A DNA stretch of 64,000 nucleotides from CAWAMR01 sp963783095 (GTDB taxonomy: Bacteria; Planctomycetota; Planctomycetia; Gemmatales; Gemmataceae), in assembly GCA_963783095.1 (NCBI GenBank), contig CAWAMR010000016.1:310001-374000 (forward strand), written 5' to 3'. The notes below the pieces were generated by a model, which saw nothing but the letters and a program-made list of their open reading frames with translations, had not been told where the DNA came from and made no database searches. Position 1 is the first letter of the stretch. The number at the start of each line of letters is the position of its first letter. The translations under genes and the position numbers were made by a program. Below, in pieces: positions 37,101 to 46,238 of this stretch.

Positions 37101-37997
37101 CTACCAGTCGGTACCAAGAATCTCGCCGCCGGCTATTGTGCACGCAGCCGTAAAGGTGCTCTGACTGATGCTGTAACTAATTAGGCGGACCGAACCATCC
37201 CCCATCGCAGCATTGAAACCGGAGGGATGACTAGCACCGAAGTTTCCGTCTCCGTTATCGGAGCACAACCATGCATCCGGAAGGGGCGGAATTGTGGCAT
37301 AGCATTCTACATCCCAATCCCAACCATCGCTGTACCCCTCGTTGTCATCGCTCTGAAATTGGCCCAAGTAGCAGAGATCGAGCCGTTTCTCCCCCGCAAG
37401 CACGGTGTTGGATAGTCCGTCCGTAACGTTAGTTAATGGGATGCCCAAGTTGCCATAAACGATCATTCCCGGTACGTCTAAAGCACTTCCAGCGTAATCC
37501 GTCATGGCATGAGCATATGTCCCGGCAGGGCCATACCAGGAACCGCCGGTGATGACGCGGGGAGTTCCATTCCCTCGAGCTGGGCAAAAGTAAGTCTTGA
37601 TCGGAGCGCCGATGGCATTGATAGTGCATTGATCGGTCGTTGATCCGCCACCGCCGATATAGACGTTATTTTGCTCGAGGAATGGCAGGATTTGAAACTC
37701 CCATCCGCCGTGCTCGACCGACGCGAATACTTGTCCGGGTGAAGAATAAAGCGGCGGATTCCACCAACCTGTACCACCCGTCGGCAAATAGCCATAAACA
37801 TCGTGGTGGTTGTGAACCGCTAATCCGATCTGCTTTAGATTATTCTCGCATTTGGCGCGGGCCGCAGCTTCGCGCACTTTTTGAACTGCCGGAAGCAACA
37901 GTCCAACGAGGATTGCAATGATGGCGATGACAACGAGAAGCTCGATGAGAGTAAACGCTTTCCTCGTTTCGATGGAGAGACGTTTTCGAGTAATCAC
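37101..37997 (-). CDS. DUF1559 protein with type IV pilin-like N-terminus
   Basis: A GTG at 37997 with AAAGGAG upstream. 298 residues. The prepilin site and helix read RKAFTLIELLVVIAIIAILV GLLLPAVQKVREAAARAKC, followed by the DUF1559 pattern NNLKQIGLAVHNHHDVYGYL P. The C-terminus has the typical HPSGFNAAMGDGSVR (H-x-DG) motif. Planctomycetes carry many copies of this family; members are thought to be exported by a type II/IV-pilin-like route and may build surface structures. Upstream of, and probably cotranscribed with, the small lipoprotein gene. Confidence 0.9.
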   Translation of the reverse strand: MITRKRLSIETRKAFTLIELLVVIAIIAILVGLLLPAVQKVREAAARAKCENNLKQIGLAVHNHHDVYGYLPTGGTGWWNPPLYSSPGQVFASVEHGGWEFQILPFLEQNNVYIGGGGSTTDQCTINAIGAPIKTYFCPARGNGTPRVITGGSWYGPAGTYAHAMTDYAGSALDVPGMIVYGNLGIPLTNVTDGLSNTVLAGEKRLDLCYLGQFQSDDNEGYSDGWDWDVECYATIPPLPDAWLCSDNGDGNFGASHPSGFNAAMGDGSVRLISYSISQSTFTAACTIAGGEILGTDW

Positions 37998-38196
37998 GGA
38001 AAAAACTCCTTTGATAGGAAGAAAAAGAACATTCGAGCGTTTGACATTATGGTATTTGGCGAGTGCCTCCAGCTCCAAATCGGACTGGACGTGTCAAAAC
38101 AAGAGGAAATGATGTAGTCCGATTAGAGTTGAGCATACACCAACTTGACCCGCCCGACTACAGAGAAATGGGGATTTGGCGTTTTCTTCGAACAAA

Positions 38197-39826
38197 TCAG
38201 GGCAGGCGTTCAATGACAGCCAGATCGCACAAGCCCCAAGGGGAATCACCGGAAAGTCGGTCCATCCAATCGGCTGATCTACCGTGCTTTTGCAGGGTTG
38301 CGGTCTCAACGATACGCAATTGTGGCGGCAAAACCACCTTGAGGGTTTCCAAGGAGTGCCGATGGGTGAAAAGCACGATGGTCCGAGGGCGGACCATCAT
38401 CGCCTCCACAAGTTCTTGCGATGCCTTGGTGCGAACATTGCGAAAATCATCGCGTCCCAGATAGAAGGAGATCGAGTCGCAGTTGCGTGGGAAGCAGATC
38501 ACCGGTGCATCGTTGCCGCAATAATGGGCGATCAGGTCGGGCTTTGTCATCGGAGAGCGCTGCCCGGCATACCAGGGAACGACTAAATAGGTTCCAAATC
38601 CCAGAAGAATCACCATCGCCGCAATGCCGCCCTTCGTCCAGATCGATTGGTTCCAACGGCTCCTAGCGATGAAATCACCCAGCGCGAGAGCCAGGCAAGG
38701 AAAGGCCGGCAAAATGTACGTGGGCAGTTTTGAGCCTGACAGCGAGAAAAACAAGACGCACCAGCCACCCGCGAGAAGCCAAAAGCCAAGTTCCTTGGTC
38801 CGACCGGCAGCGATCGATTCATCGCCCGACATCAGGAATCGAGCAAACCCCCATAACAGCAATGTTCCCGGCAACAATCCTCCCAACAGAATCGGCGCGT
38901 AATACCAGATGGGTTGCAGATGATCGAAAGGCTGCAAGAACCGCATCACGTTGTGTTCCCAAAAGAAGTGCTTCAGGAACATGGGTTCGCGCTGATAGAT
39001 TGCCACATACCAGGGAAGATTCACCGCTATCACGACCAGCAGGAATTTCGTCAGAACGCGCCAGTTAATACCGATCCTTTGACGGACCAGGATCTGATAG
39101 GCGATCAATGGGGGAAAGAGCAGCAATAGCGCAACCGGGCCCTTGGTCAAAACGCCAAAACCGCAGGCGATTGCGGAGAGAAGCCACCACAGATCGGGGC
39201 GCGGGATACGGGGCGGGGTGCGGTAAATCGGGACTCTTCGCACCCCGGACCCGCGCCCGCACCCGCGCCCCGCGGATTGCCTCAAACGCCGCCAGCAAAC
39301 TCAGCGTGACCCAGAAAGTCAGCAGACCATCGATAATCAGGAGCCGGCCCATTCCCAGAAAGCCGGGCGCAACAGTGAGCAAGAGAGCACCCCACAAGGC
39401 CGAGCGTTCTCCAAGGCTGCGCCGACCGAGCAGATAGATGAGCAGAATGGAGCCGTGAACTGCGAACGCGGGAATCCATCGCGCAGCTGAATCGGAGACG
39501 CCAAAAATTGCGTAGCTGATCTCCACCAACCAGTACAATAGGGGAGGTTTATCCAGATAGGGCTGGCCCTGCAACAGCGGCACAACCCATTCACCGCGCA
39601 AGTGCATTTCGCGGGCGATCTCGGCATAACGTCCTTCATCCGGCTCCAACAGGCGAAACGACCGAGTCGGATAAAGCAAAACGCCGGGAAGGATTAGAAC
39701 CAGCAAGAGCGATGATAGACGAACGCGGGTCGGTTCCGAGGAATGTGTGGGGAAAAGCACTTTCGACCACAAAAACGGTATCCAGGCCAAAAATCCCCGA
39801 GGCACAGCAGGCATCGTTGCGGACAT
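38197..39826 (-). CDS. Glycosyltransferase family 39 (ArnT-like), with one frameshift and an odd GC-rich insert
   Basis: The N-terminal frame (39826 to ~39200) has SSLLLVLILPGVLLYPTRSF, RLLEPDEGRYAEIAREM (the acidic GT39 motif) and QPYLDKPPLLYWLVEI, then TM helices. The second frame (39285-38197) continues with CGFGVLTKGPVALLLLFPPL and KHFFWEHNVMRFLQPFDHLQ PIWYY, and more TM helices. About 540 residues, normal for polyprenyl-phosphate-sugar transferases that decorate lipid A-like or other acceptors. At 39190-39290 the frame is interrupted by a GC-rich palindromic stretch (RGARVRARVRGAKSPDLPHP...) that has no counterpart in the family. Confidence 0.8.
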
Positions 39827-40020
39827 TGCGCTCATCCTCCTTGATGACGGCGTAGAGGAAGAGAATCTTCGCAAACCGCCGATGAGGGGTCAATGGGGAT
39901 TCATAATAGCGTTGATCAATTTGGAAATGACAGATAAGTATTGCAGACTTCCTTCCCGTTCCTCCAAGGACGCCTGCTGTGCTATACTAACCGTGAAATA
40001 TTTTGTGCCGCGGAGAATCT

Positions 40021-40323
40021 ATGCAAACAACCACTCTTAATCACGCCAGCATCAGCGAAGTGGATATCCTCGCCCGTCTTCTCAGCAATGAGCGAGGTCG
40101 CTTACCCTCCGTCTTGGCCCATTATCTGCTGAACCTCGGTTTTGGTGACGAAGATAAAGCCAGGATGCACGAATTGGCCGTGCGCAATCAGCACGACGCC
40201 CTCACTCACGATGAGAAGCAAGAACTCTTAGCCTTCGGCAAAGCCGGCACACTGCTCTCGATCCTCAAATCCAAGGCGCGTCGAACACTTCGGACCAAGC
40301 CCAAAAGACGTGCCGCTTCTTGA
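40021..40323 (+). CDS. Hypothetical planctomycete-type small protein
   Basis: 100 residues, intact: SISEVDILARLLSNERGRLP, SVLAHYLLNLGFGDEDKARM, LAVRNQHDALTHDEKQELLA, FGKAGTLLSILKSKARRTLR. All-helical, basic end. I recall this pattern from planctomycete genomes. Function unknown. Confidence 0.7.
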   Translation: MQTTTLNHASISEVDILARLLSNERGRLPSVLAHYLLNLGFGDEDKARMHELAVRNQHDALTHDEKQELLAFGKAGTLLSILKSKARRTLRTKPKRRAAS

Positions 40324-40404
40324 GATGTTCTGCCGGCAAGCATTGAGATTGTTGTTTGACCGGATATAATCCACTAAAAATCCCACCGCATTGAGGTAGA
40401 TTCA

Positions 40405-40656
40405 ATGGCTCCAGTGGAATTGCTCAGAAAACTTGAGGTACGGCCGTTTCAACCGTTTCGAATTGTGATGAGTGATGGAACATCCCACAACGTAACGCAT
40501 CCCGAAGCGATCAGTATTGGTCTTCGGACGACGTCGCTGGCTTCCTGGGCATCTGAAACGAGTGAAACCATTTCTTTGGATAACCTGCACATCACGCAAC
40601 TCCAACCCCTTTCCGCCGCGCCGATTCAGAATGGTCGCGAATCGGATTCTCAGTGA
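40405..40656 (+). CDS. Small planctomycete-type hypothetical protein
   Basis: 83 residues: MAPVELLRKLEVRPFQPFRI VMSDGTSHNVTHPEAISI and ETISLDNLHITQLQPL. PFxPF and DG motifs match the protein at 33923-34162. Two copies of this family in one window suggest a widespread planctomycete family. Function unknown. Confidence 0.65.
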   Translation: MAPVELLRKLEVRPFQPFRIVMSDGTSHNVTHPEAISIGLRTTSLASWASETSETISLDNLHITQLQPLSAAPIQNGRESDSQ

Positions 40657-40716
40657 CCATGCCTTGTTCGGAATGCCGAACTGTGCATACAATACTACAT
40701 TCCTAGCTTGGTAACC

Positions 40717-41109
40717 GGGGGCGACCTGGTATCGACCGGGTAACATGAGGTATACGTTGCGTGTCGTGGTTGATCGGTTGGCCACGTAAATAGCCGATCA
40801 AACAATAGTTGCTGAAAAGCAATTCTCTTTGGCTGCGTAAATAACCGCAGCCCTGTTTCGGAGACCTTCGCCGGAGAGGTTTTCGACGCAGTCACCAATT
40901 CCGGATCGCTGTAGCTTGAGATTGATCGCAAGATGAATCGCCTCGGTGGCCGCTACGGCTAAACTTTCTGACCGATAGTTCTTCGGCGACCCTGCCTGAT
41001 GGGGCAAAGAAGAATGAACGGGGCTTAGAACCCATGAATCTTCGGGCTACACACGTAGATGCGGATACTGAAATACCGCGGGACGCGGGTTCGATTCCCG
41101 CCGCCTCCA
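40717..41109 (+). ncRNA. ssrA: Transfer-messenger RNA (tmRNA)
   Basis: The 5' end GGGGGCG pairs with CGCCTCC at the 3' end; the T arm reads GCGGG-TTCGATT-CCCGC. Inside is the tag frame, resume codon GCC at 40793 through the TAA at 40838-40840, encoding ADQTIVAEKQFSLAA. Size 393 bases is normal. Rescues stalled ribosomes. TT follows the discriminator A and no CCA is encoded, as for the tRNA array. Its 3' end is a classic integration site, and an integrase gene lies directly downstream. Confidence 0.95.
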
Positions 41110-41115
41110 TTAAAA

Positions 41116-41152
41116 CGGCACTACGATAAACCGTAAGTGCCATTTTTTATTG
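41116..41152 (+). terminator. Terminator of ssrA
   Basis: GGCACTACG... and ...CGTAAGTGCC form a stem followed by ATTTTTTATT. It begins just after the tmRNA 3' end. Confidence 0.8.
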
Positions 41153-41200
41153 TACTTAGGGAAAAGCTAGTTTTCCACAACCTTCCAGAATGACCATTTG

Positions 41201-41289
41201 GTATCTAAAAAAGTATCTAATCCGACCTTGTTTGTATCTAATGACTGCCCTAGAATGCAGTAACATTAGAGATGAATTCCAGTATCTAA
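41201..41289. repeat. Four direct copies of GTATCTAA upstream of the integrase
   Basis: Exact GTATCTAA octamers at 41201, 41213, 41234 and 41282, all in the same orientation, between the ssrA 3' end and the integrase start. Positioned like arm-type binding sites of a recombinase or like iterons for element replication. Confidence 0.85.
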
Positions 41290-41304
41290 AACAAGGCCGC
41301 CAAG

Positions 41305-43050
41305 ATGAAAAACAACCTGTTCAAACTGTCACAAGATACACGGGGAAACTGGCGACGGCAAAATCTTGGCAAGGTCTTCAAAGAAGACTACAAACCACAA
41401 ACCTTCTATCTCGGCAAGGATTATGCCGAAGCGTGTCTGCGCGTGGCTCAACTGGGAAAAGTCTGGGCAGTAGTGGAAGCCCACTGGAAGTGCGAAGATA
41501 CCCCGTTCCCCATATGGGACGAGAACACCTTGCCGATTGCTTTCGCTGTGGCGAGCGGCGAAACGCCAATCAAACTCACGCTCCCCCAGCGCGTCAAGGA
41601 TCAGTGTAAAGAAGCTTCTGACTTGGACATGACCGATACCGCGCTTATCGTGGGAGTATGGTTGCGGAAGCTTCAAGCCATGTTCCCTTTCCTTTCGCTC
41701 TGCCTGGCCGACGAAGTTACCCAAACGGAAGCGGAAAAACTTTTGCACCAAGTCGCCACAGGACAAGACGAGCGGGCCAGCAAGTTACAGGCGAAAACAA
41801 ACGAGACCAAGTTAAACGCTCGCAGGTTACGGGGTGAGAATGCCGAACAAGATGGGCCGACCGTCAAGGATGCTCTGAAAGTGTATCAGGAATATATTCT
41901 GACCAAACACAAAGGGAAGGAATTCGGTAGAACCCAAAGCAATCAAATCTCCCACTTAATGGAGAACTCGGAAAACCTGCCACTGGCCAAACTCAACGCC
42001 GATAAATTGACGGCATGGATTCACCATTTCCAGAACCGGCCAAACGGCGAACGTGGCAAACTCTCAGAGCGGTACTGTGTCAATCTGGTCAAGACGATCA
42101 GAGATTTTGCAAGGTGGCTTGACCGTTCCGATTCGTTCGTCTGGGATATGCCGAGAAAGTTCGTCTTCGAGAAAATCAAGGTGGTCCGCACCAGCGACGA
42201 AATCGGACAGAAGACACAGGTAGAACAAGTTAAACGCTATTCCGTGGCAGAAGTCGCCATACTCTGGCAATATGCCTTGCCAGTGGAGCGGGTACTATTG
42301 GTTTTTGGTCTGAACTGTGGCTTTGCACAGAAGGAACTGTCAACGCTCACAACCGATGAAATCTTCCTGAATCACACACACCCCAAATACACCAAACTAA
42401 CCGCCAACTTCGTCAAGCGAGTCCGGCGGAAAACTGGTGTCTATGCCGAATGGCGTCTTTGGGACATCACGGCGAAGGCGATTGAATGGACGAAAAAGAA
42501 CCGTCCCAAGACCGACCGGAAAACTCTGCTAATCAATAAACAGGGCAAAGCGTTTGACGAACTCACCAAGGGCGGCAGCCCAAACCATCAACTCGCCAAC
42601 TCGTGGAATCGTCTGTACAAACGGGTGAAAAAAGATTTCCCAACCTTCAAGAAGCTACCTTTCAAGTATCTCCGCAAAACTGGCGCTAGTCTGATTCGAT
42701 CACGAGCAGGAGCAGAAGTAGCAAGTATGTTTCTGTCACATGGAGCAGCAGCAGACCATGAGGATAAACTTCTGTCAGCCTACACGAACCGACCGTTCGG
42801 GAGACTGTTCAAGGGACTGCGGAAACTGGAAAAAGAGCTGGCACCAATCTTCGCAACCGTTCCCGACCCGTTCCCAGAGACAACGCAGGAAACCCGACCC
42901 GTAATCAGTCTGCGAACCATCAACCGAATAAGGGAACTGCGGAAACAAAGGTTCAAGATTTCCGGAATTGCGAAGGAATGCAAGGTATCCGTTGATACCG
43001 TTCGCAAATATTTGAAAAAAGAAGTGAGTGGCGAGGCACAACCGACATAA
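41305..43050 (+). CDS. Tyrosine-recombinase-family integrase, divergent catalytic site
   Basis: 581 residues. N-terminal part has a long core-binding domain (FGRTQSNQISHLMENSENLP, YCVNLVKTIRDFARWLDRSD). Catalytic part: VERVLLVFGLNCGFAQKELS TLTTDEIFL where the usual first arginine is replaced, TGVYAEWRLWDITAKAI, LPFKYLRKTGASLIRSRAGA with the second arginine, MFLSHGAAADHEDKLLSAYT NRPF with the LSHG histidine and the nucleophilic Tyr in AYTNR. A C-terminal helix-turn-helix (RIRELRKQRFKISGIAKECK VSVDTVRKYL) is appended. Directly downstream of ssrA: most likely integrates the element at the tmRNA 3' end. Confidence 0.85.
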   Translation: MKNNLFKLSQDTRGNWRRQNLGKVFKEDYKPQTFYLGKDYAEACLRVAQLGKVWAVVEAHWKCEDTPFPIWDENTLPIAFAVASGETPIKLTLPQRVKDQCKEASDLDMTDTALIVGVWLRKLQAMFPFLSLCLADEVTQTEAEKLLHQVATGQDERASKLQAKTNETKLNARRLRGENAEQDGPTVKDALKVYQEYILTKHKGKEFGRTQSNQISHLMENSENLPLAKLNADKLTAWIHHFQNRPNGERGKLSERYCVNLVKTIRDFARWLDRSDSFVWDMPRKFVFEKIKVVRTSDEIGQKTQVEQVKRYSVAEVAILWQYALPVERVLLVFGLNCGFAQKELSTLTTDEIFLNHTHPKYTKLTANFVKRVRRKTGVYAEWRLWDITAKAIEWTKKNRPKTDRKTLLINKQGKAFDELTKGGSPNHQLANSWNRLYKRVKKDFPTFKKLPFKYLRKTGASLIRSRAGAEVASMFLSHGAAADHEDKLLSAYTNRPFGRLFKGLRKLEKELAPIFATVPDPFPETTQETRPVISLRTINRIRELRKQRFKISGIAKECKVSVDTVRKYLKKEVSGEAQPT

Positions 43051-43587
43051 AACACGCTATGGCCCGCCGAAACTGATTGCGGGCCATCTCCTGTCGCTTC
43101 ATCCATTCCTTTAAGGAGCAAGAGGACCGTCTGCTCAATTCGTTTTTCACCATTCGTTTTTTCACCATCTCACGCAAATGATCCGTCGTCCGGACAAGAT
43201 CGCAACAATTCCTGTCGAGCCACTGGCAGCAAATGGACCGGGTTGAACAATTCCAAGTGTCTATATAGTTTCCGTCTATATCGTCGGGCATCGTCCCATC
43301 TAGTCGGGTAGCAGCGTGTATATAGTCAGTATCGTGTATTTCGGTGGCATATAGATGATCTCCGAAGAAATATTGAAAAACTTTTTGCGTCGACAATTGC
43401 CTGGACATTTGCGCCTGCATCCACGAAAAAACGCGGGAAAACACGAGAAAAATTGTCCTGGGGATTAACGGCATATTTGACAGCGCATGTGAGGTGAACG
43501 ACACTGAAAACTTCGAGTTGGAATTTCATTTGGGAATGCTCTAATGGAATCGTCTGAGGAAAAACATTTATCCAACTTGGAGCGAAA
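43051..43587. other. Regulatory-looking intergenic region with TATATAG repeats
   Basis: No credible gene. GTCTATATAGT (about 43258), GTCTATATCGTC (about 43274) and GTGTATATAGTC (about 43316) recur at short distance and look like operators or promoter elements in front of the 43588 gene. A long minus-strand frame here lacks gene character. Confidence 0.45.
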
Positions 43588-44637
43588 ATGAGCAACGAGA
43601 ACACGAACGAACCGACACCCGACCCCATCCAACCTGCACCGAACGACGGAATAAAACCGCTGTCAGATGCCGAGAAAAAGGAACTAGCAAAGGAAGAAAA
43701 AACAATTGAAGAATGCTTTGCAAAAGCCGAAAACTCGCTCTTCAATATCCACAAAAAGCGCCTGTACCGCGAGTATGGCACATGGCAGACTTATGTAGAG
43801 CAGCGATGGCAGAAAACGAGAGACTGGGCGTACAAACAACTGCGCTACTACGACATGAAGGAAGAAATTGCAACTGTAGACAAGAGTATACAGTTCACGG
43901 AAGCAGAGAGCAGAGAGCTTGAAAGACTGCCAGATGTCAACGCTCGAGTGCGGGTCTTGAAACAGACAGAAGCAAAAGCAAAAGCCATCGGCAAACCGAG
44001 AACCGCTGTCATGCTCAAGACGGAGATTGAGATTGAGATGTACAAGGAAGTCATCAAGGACAAAACCGAGATTGAAATGACCTACGAAGAGGCCGCAACC
44101 CTTTCTGAATGGAAGCAAGAAACCGACCACTGCGATCCTCATCTATTTGACCGCGTGTTGAAAAAGACCGATGAGAAAGGAGGTGTCCTCAAAGAAAATC
44201 TGCTGAAACATTGCATGGATGTACGGAAGTGGCCAAAGAAAGATGACCTCATCAAAGTGGCAAGAGGTGCGGAACTGACGGAACTCGTGGCAGCAATGCA
44301 AGAAATGCCCCCAGTGTGGCAGAAAAAGAAAGAATTGGAAGAGAAGACAAAAGCCAAACGAGAAGAGTTGAAAAAGCTGGCAGACGAGAAAACCGCACTC
44401 ACAACCGCGCTCCCCACGACACAGGCACAGCCAGTATCAACAGCACAACAACCACCGCAGGAAGAAGACGATTCGGCGAGCTTCGTGGCGGCAACGGAGC
44501 AAATGGAGGCGAATGCGCGGACTTTCATTCAAGCGAAAGCCACCGAACTAAACATCACCCTTGGCTTGGATGTCATCATTCAACTCTTGGAGAGCCTGGG
44601 AGTACAGTGGAAGGGGCTGGGTGAATCACATGGCTAA
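43588..44637 (+). CDS. Coiled-coil hypothetical protein of the element
   Basis: 349 residues. N-terminal Pro/Asp-rich part, then LYREYGTWQTYVEQRWQKTR DWAYKQLRYYDMKEEIA, which resembles the helical DNA-binding segment of phage/plasmid proteins with a Y..C..RW..SR..AYQ pattern (ParB/DUF3102-like). Central and C-terminal coiled coil (KKKELEEKTKAKREELKKLA DEKTALTTAL) and a final helix. May act in segregation or replication control; inference. Its end overlaps the methyltransferase start by 8 bp, implying coupled translation. Confidence 0.55.
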   Translation: MSNENTNEPTPDPIQPAPNDGIKPLSDAEKKELAKEEKTIEECFAKAENSLFNIHKKRLYREYGTWQTYVEQRWQKTRDWAYKQLRYYDMKEEIATVDKSIQFTEAESRELERLPDVNARVRVLKQTEAKAKAIGKPRTAVMLKTEIEIEMYKEVIKDKTEIEMTYEEAATLSEWKQETDHCDPHLFDRVLKKTDEKGGVLKENLLKHCMDVRKWPKKDDLIKVARGAELTELVAAMQEMPPVWQKKKELEEKTKAKREELKKLADEKTALTTALPTTQAQPVSTAQQPPQEEDDSASFVAATEQMEANARTFIQAKATELNITLGLDVIIQLLESLGVQWKGLGESHG

Positions 44638-45286
44638 TCTTGCTCCGCTGACAAATCAGGTGTGGCATGTAGACGCAATGAAATTATTGCGTGAATTGCC
44701 TTCCGATTGCCCGAATCTTGTGCCGATCTTCGATCCTCCGTATGGGGTAGGCTACAACTACTACTTGGACTGTGATCCGGCCTATTGGACTGACGAGGCA
44801 GACAGTGCAACGAGTTACGGAGAATGGTTCAGACCGTACTACCGGGAGATTGTTCGCGTAACTCCAATTGGGGGATTGGTGATCTTCTGGCAAGCGATAA
44901 AGTACCGAGAGCATTATCAGCGCTGGTACGGCCCCCATTCGCGGTTAGTGTCCATTCGTTTCAGGCGGCACTATTACCCTGATGTTCTGATCTTGCAGCG
45001 CAAGACCCGAAGTGGAATGAAGCCGGTCAGACTGCACGACAACTTCATGGTGAATAGGTATCGCAAAATTGATGAACTGTGGTTGCGGTGCGCGAAGACC
45101 GTTGCCGAGGTTGAAGAGATAATCAATGCCTACACTTCGCCCGAAAGCATTATTCTCGACTGTTTCGCGGGGATCGGGACAACTGGAGTTGCTGCGAAGT
45201 TGACCCGGCGTCGGTTTATCCTTGCAGAAAGGTTCCGCGCACCTTGGGAGGTAGCGAGCAGACGATTGGCGACCGTTAAACTCTGA
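44630..45286 (+). CDS. DNA methyltransferase, beta-class order (N6-adenine/N4-cytosine)
   Basis: 218 residues from ATG 44630. The catalytic motif is FDPPYGVGYNYY near the N-terminus, followed by LVIFWQAIKYREHYQRWYG, and the AdoMet-binding FxGxG motif comes late (ILDCFAGIGTTGVAAKLTRR RFILAE). DPPY-first, FxGxG-last is the beta-class order. Its short length without a large target domain fits solitary methyltransferases of mobile elements. No cognate nuclease is adjacent, so it probably masks the element or regulates replication. Confidence 0.85.
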   Translation: MANLAPLTNQVWHVDAMKLLRELPSDCPNLVPIFDPPYGVGYNYYLDCDPAYWTDEADSATSYGEWFRPYYREIVRVTPIGGLVIFWQAIKYREHYQRWYGPHSRLVSIRFRRHYYPDVLILQRKTRSGMKPVRLHDNFMVNRYRKIDELWLRCAKTVAEVEEIINAYTSPESIILDCFAGIGTTGVAAKLTRRRFILAERFRAPWEVASRRLATVKL

Positions 45287-45295
45287 TGATGGTTA

Positions 45296-45334
45296 TTCAC
45301 CGCTCAACAACTTTGGCAGTTGTTGAGCGGTGAA
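45296..45334. terminator. Perfect 17-bp hairpin after the methyltransferase
   Basis: Arms 45296-45312 and 45318-45334 are exact reverse complements around TTGGC. It lies 10 bp after the methyltransferase stop and faces the convergent small gene ending at 45413; likely a two-way terminator without a T run. Confidence 0.75.
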
Positions 45335-45412
45335 CCTCTAATGCCTGTCGATAAACTTTTGTGCGTCGCGCAGATTAAAAACCCCGGTAGTGGCTTAACA
45401 GTGGGTTGATGC

Positions 45413-45580
45413 CTACTCTTTCGCTTGTTCTAGCGCATCGACCAGCTTTTTGACAATCTCTTCCAGTCTATCGATGCAAGAGTTAAAGGAGGTAACTCTG
45501 TCTTCCATGTTGTCTATCGCTTGCTTAAAAACAGAGACATGCTTACCAAATTCAGAAACCGCCTGATTGATATCGGCCAT
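45413..45580 (-). CDS. 55-residue coiled-coil small protein
   Basis: Frame MADINQAVSEFGKHVSVFKQ, then AIDNMEDRVTSFNSCIDRLE and EIVKKLVDALEQAKE, preceded by AGGAG 8 bases before the ATG. Heptad pattern of V/I/L residues through the whole length predicts a helical coiled coil. Opposite in orientation to the methyltransferase. Role unknown; perhaps an adaptor or a regulator. Confidence 0.65.
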   Translation of the reverse strand: MADINQAVSEFGKHVSVFKQAIDNMEDRVTSFNSCIDRLEEIVKKLVDALEQAKE

Positions 45581-45880
45581 TGTGGAAACTCCTTGTTTTC
45601 GGACTGCTCATCTTTTATTCTACCCAATATCCAAAACCCCTCAAGCAAAAAAGAACGGCTTCCCGATCCGGCTGACGACTGCGTTCAGCAAGAAATGGGC
45701 GAACCATCAGGCTATGCTTGCTCTGGGATTCGCGTATTGAAACCTGTTTTTGGCCGGCTCGTGGAAAAGGCAAACCACGGATATGATCTTACCATAATGA
45801 GAATTAAGAATCTATACATATTTTTGTTCTTCGAGGGATCATGAAAAAAAAGTTTTATCCAAAAAACCGAACGTGCTGAA

Positions 45881-46165
45881 CTACGGTCTATATAGTTGCC
45901 TTGCGATTCGTTTTAGCTCCTCGTTGGTTGGCGAGCGAGCGGGATCGAGCGGAATTAGCCGATGTAGGAATTCATGACATTGAGAACAGACGAGCAAACA
46001 GTCTTCCGGCTTTTCATGGCCCACCGATCTATAATGCAAATGATGAACGGTATATGCGGGCCGCGTGCATCGCTCACACGTAGAGTTTCGTTCTCTTCGG
46101 ATCTTGGCACTGAACGCTTTCCAGTGGTCACTTTTCAGATATTGCTGATATTCAGATTTATTCAT
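45881..46165 (-). CDS. HNH endonuclease
   Basis: 94 residues: YQQYLKSDHWKAFSAKIRRE, CERCTRPAYTVHHLHYRSVG HEKPEDCLLVCSQCHEFLHR LIPL. The zinc cysteines C..C and C..C with the HHLHY catalytic motif identify the HNH fold. Small size and place suggest a packaging/DNA-processing or homing-type nuclease. Divergent from the MerR-like gene at 46239, sharing a promoter region. Confidence 0.85.
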   Translation of the reverse strand: MNKSEYQQYLKSDHWKAFSAKIRRERNSTCERCTRPAYTVHHLHYRSVGHEKPEDCLLVCSQCHEFLHRLIPLDPARSPTNEELKRIARQLYRP

Positions 46166-46238
46166 GCAATATATATGAATTGGTCTAGATTTTTTCAGAA
46201 AGAATACTATAATACTAATACAAACAAATGGAGGTTTT

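Noticed and set aside
42953..43504. Minus-strand 183-codon frame after the integrase
   Set aside because: Odd composition (Cys, Trp, His rich), overlaps the integrase end and the TATATAG region, and no ribosome-binding site was found.
45521..45844. Plus-strand 107-codon frame
   Set aside because: Overlaps the 55-residue minus-strand gene, which has a better start signal and a regular coiled-coil pattern.
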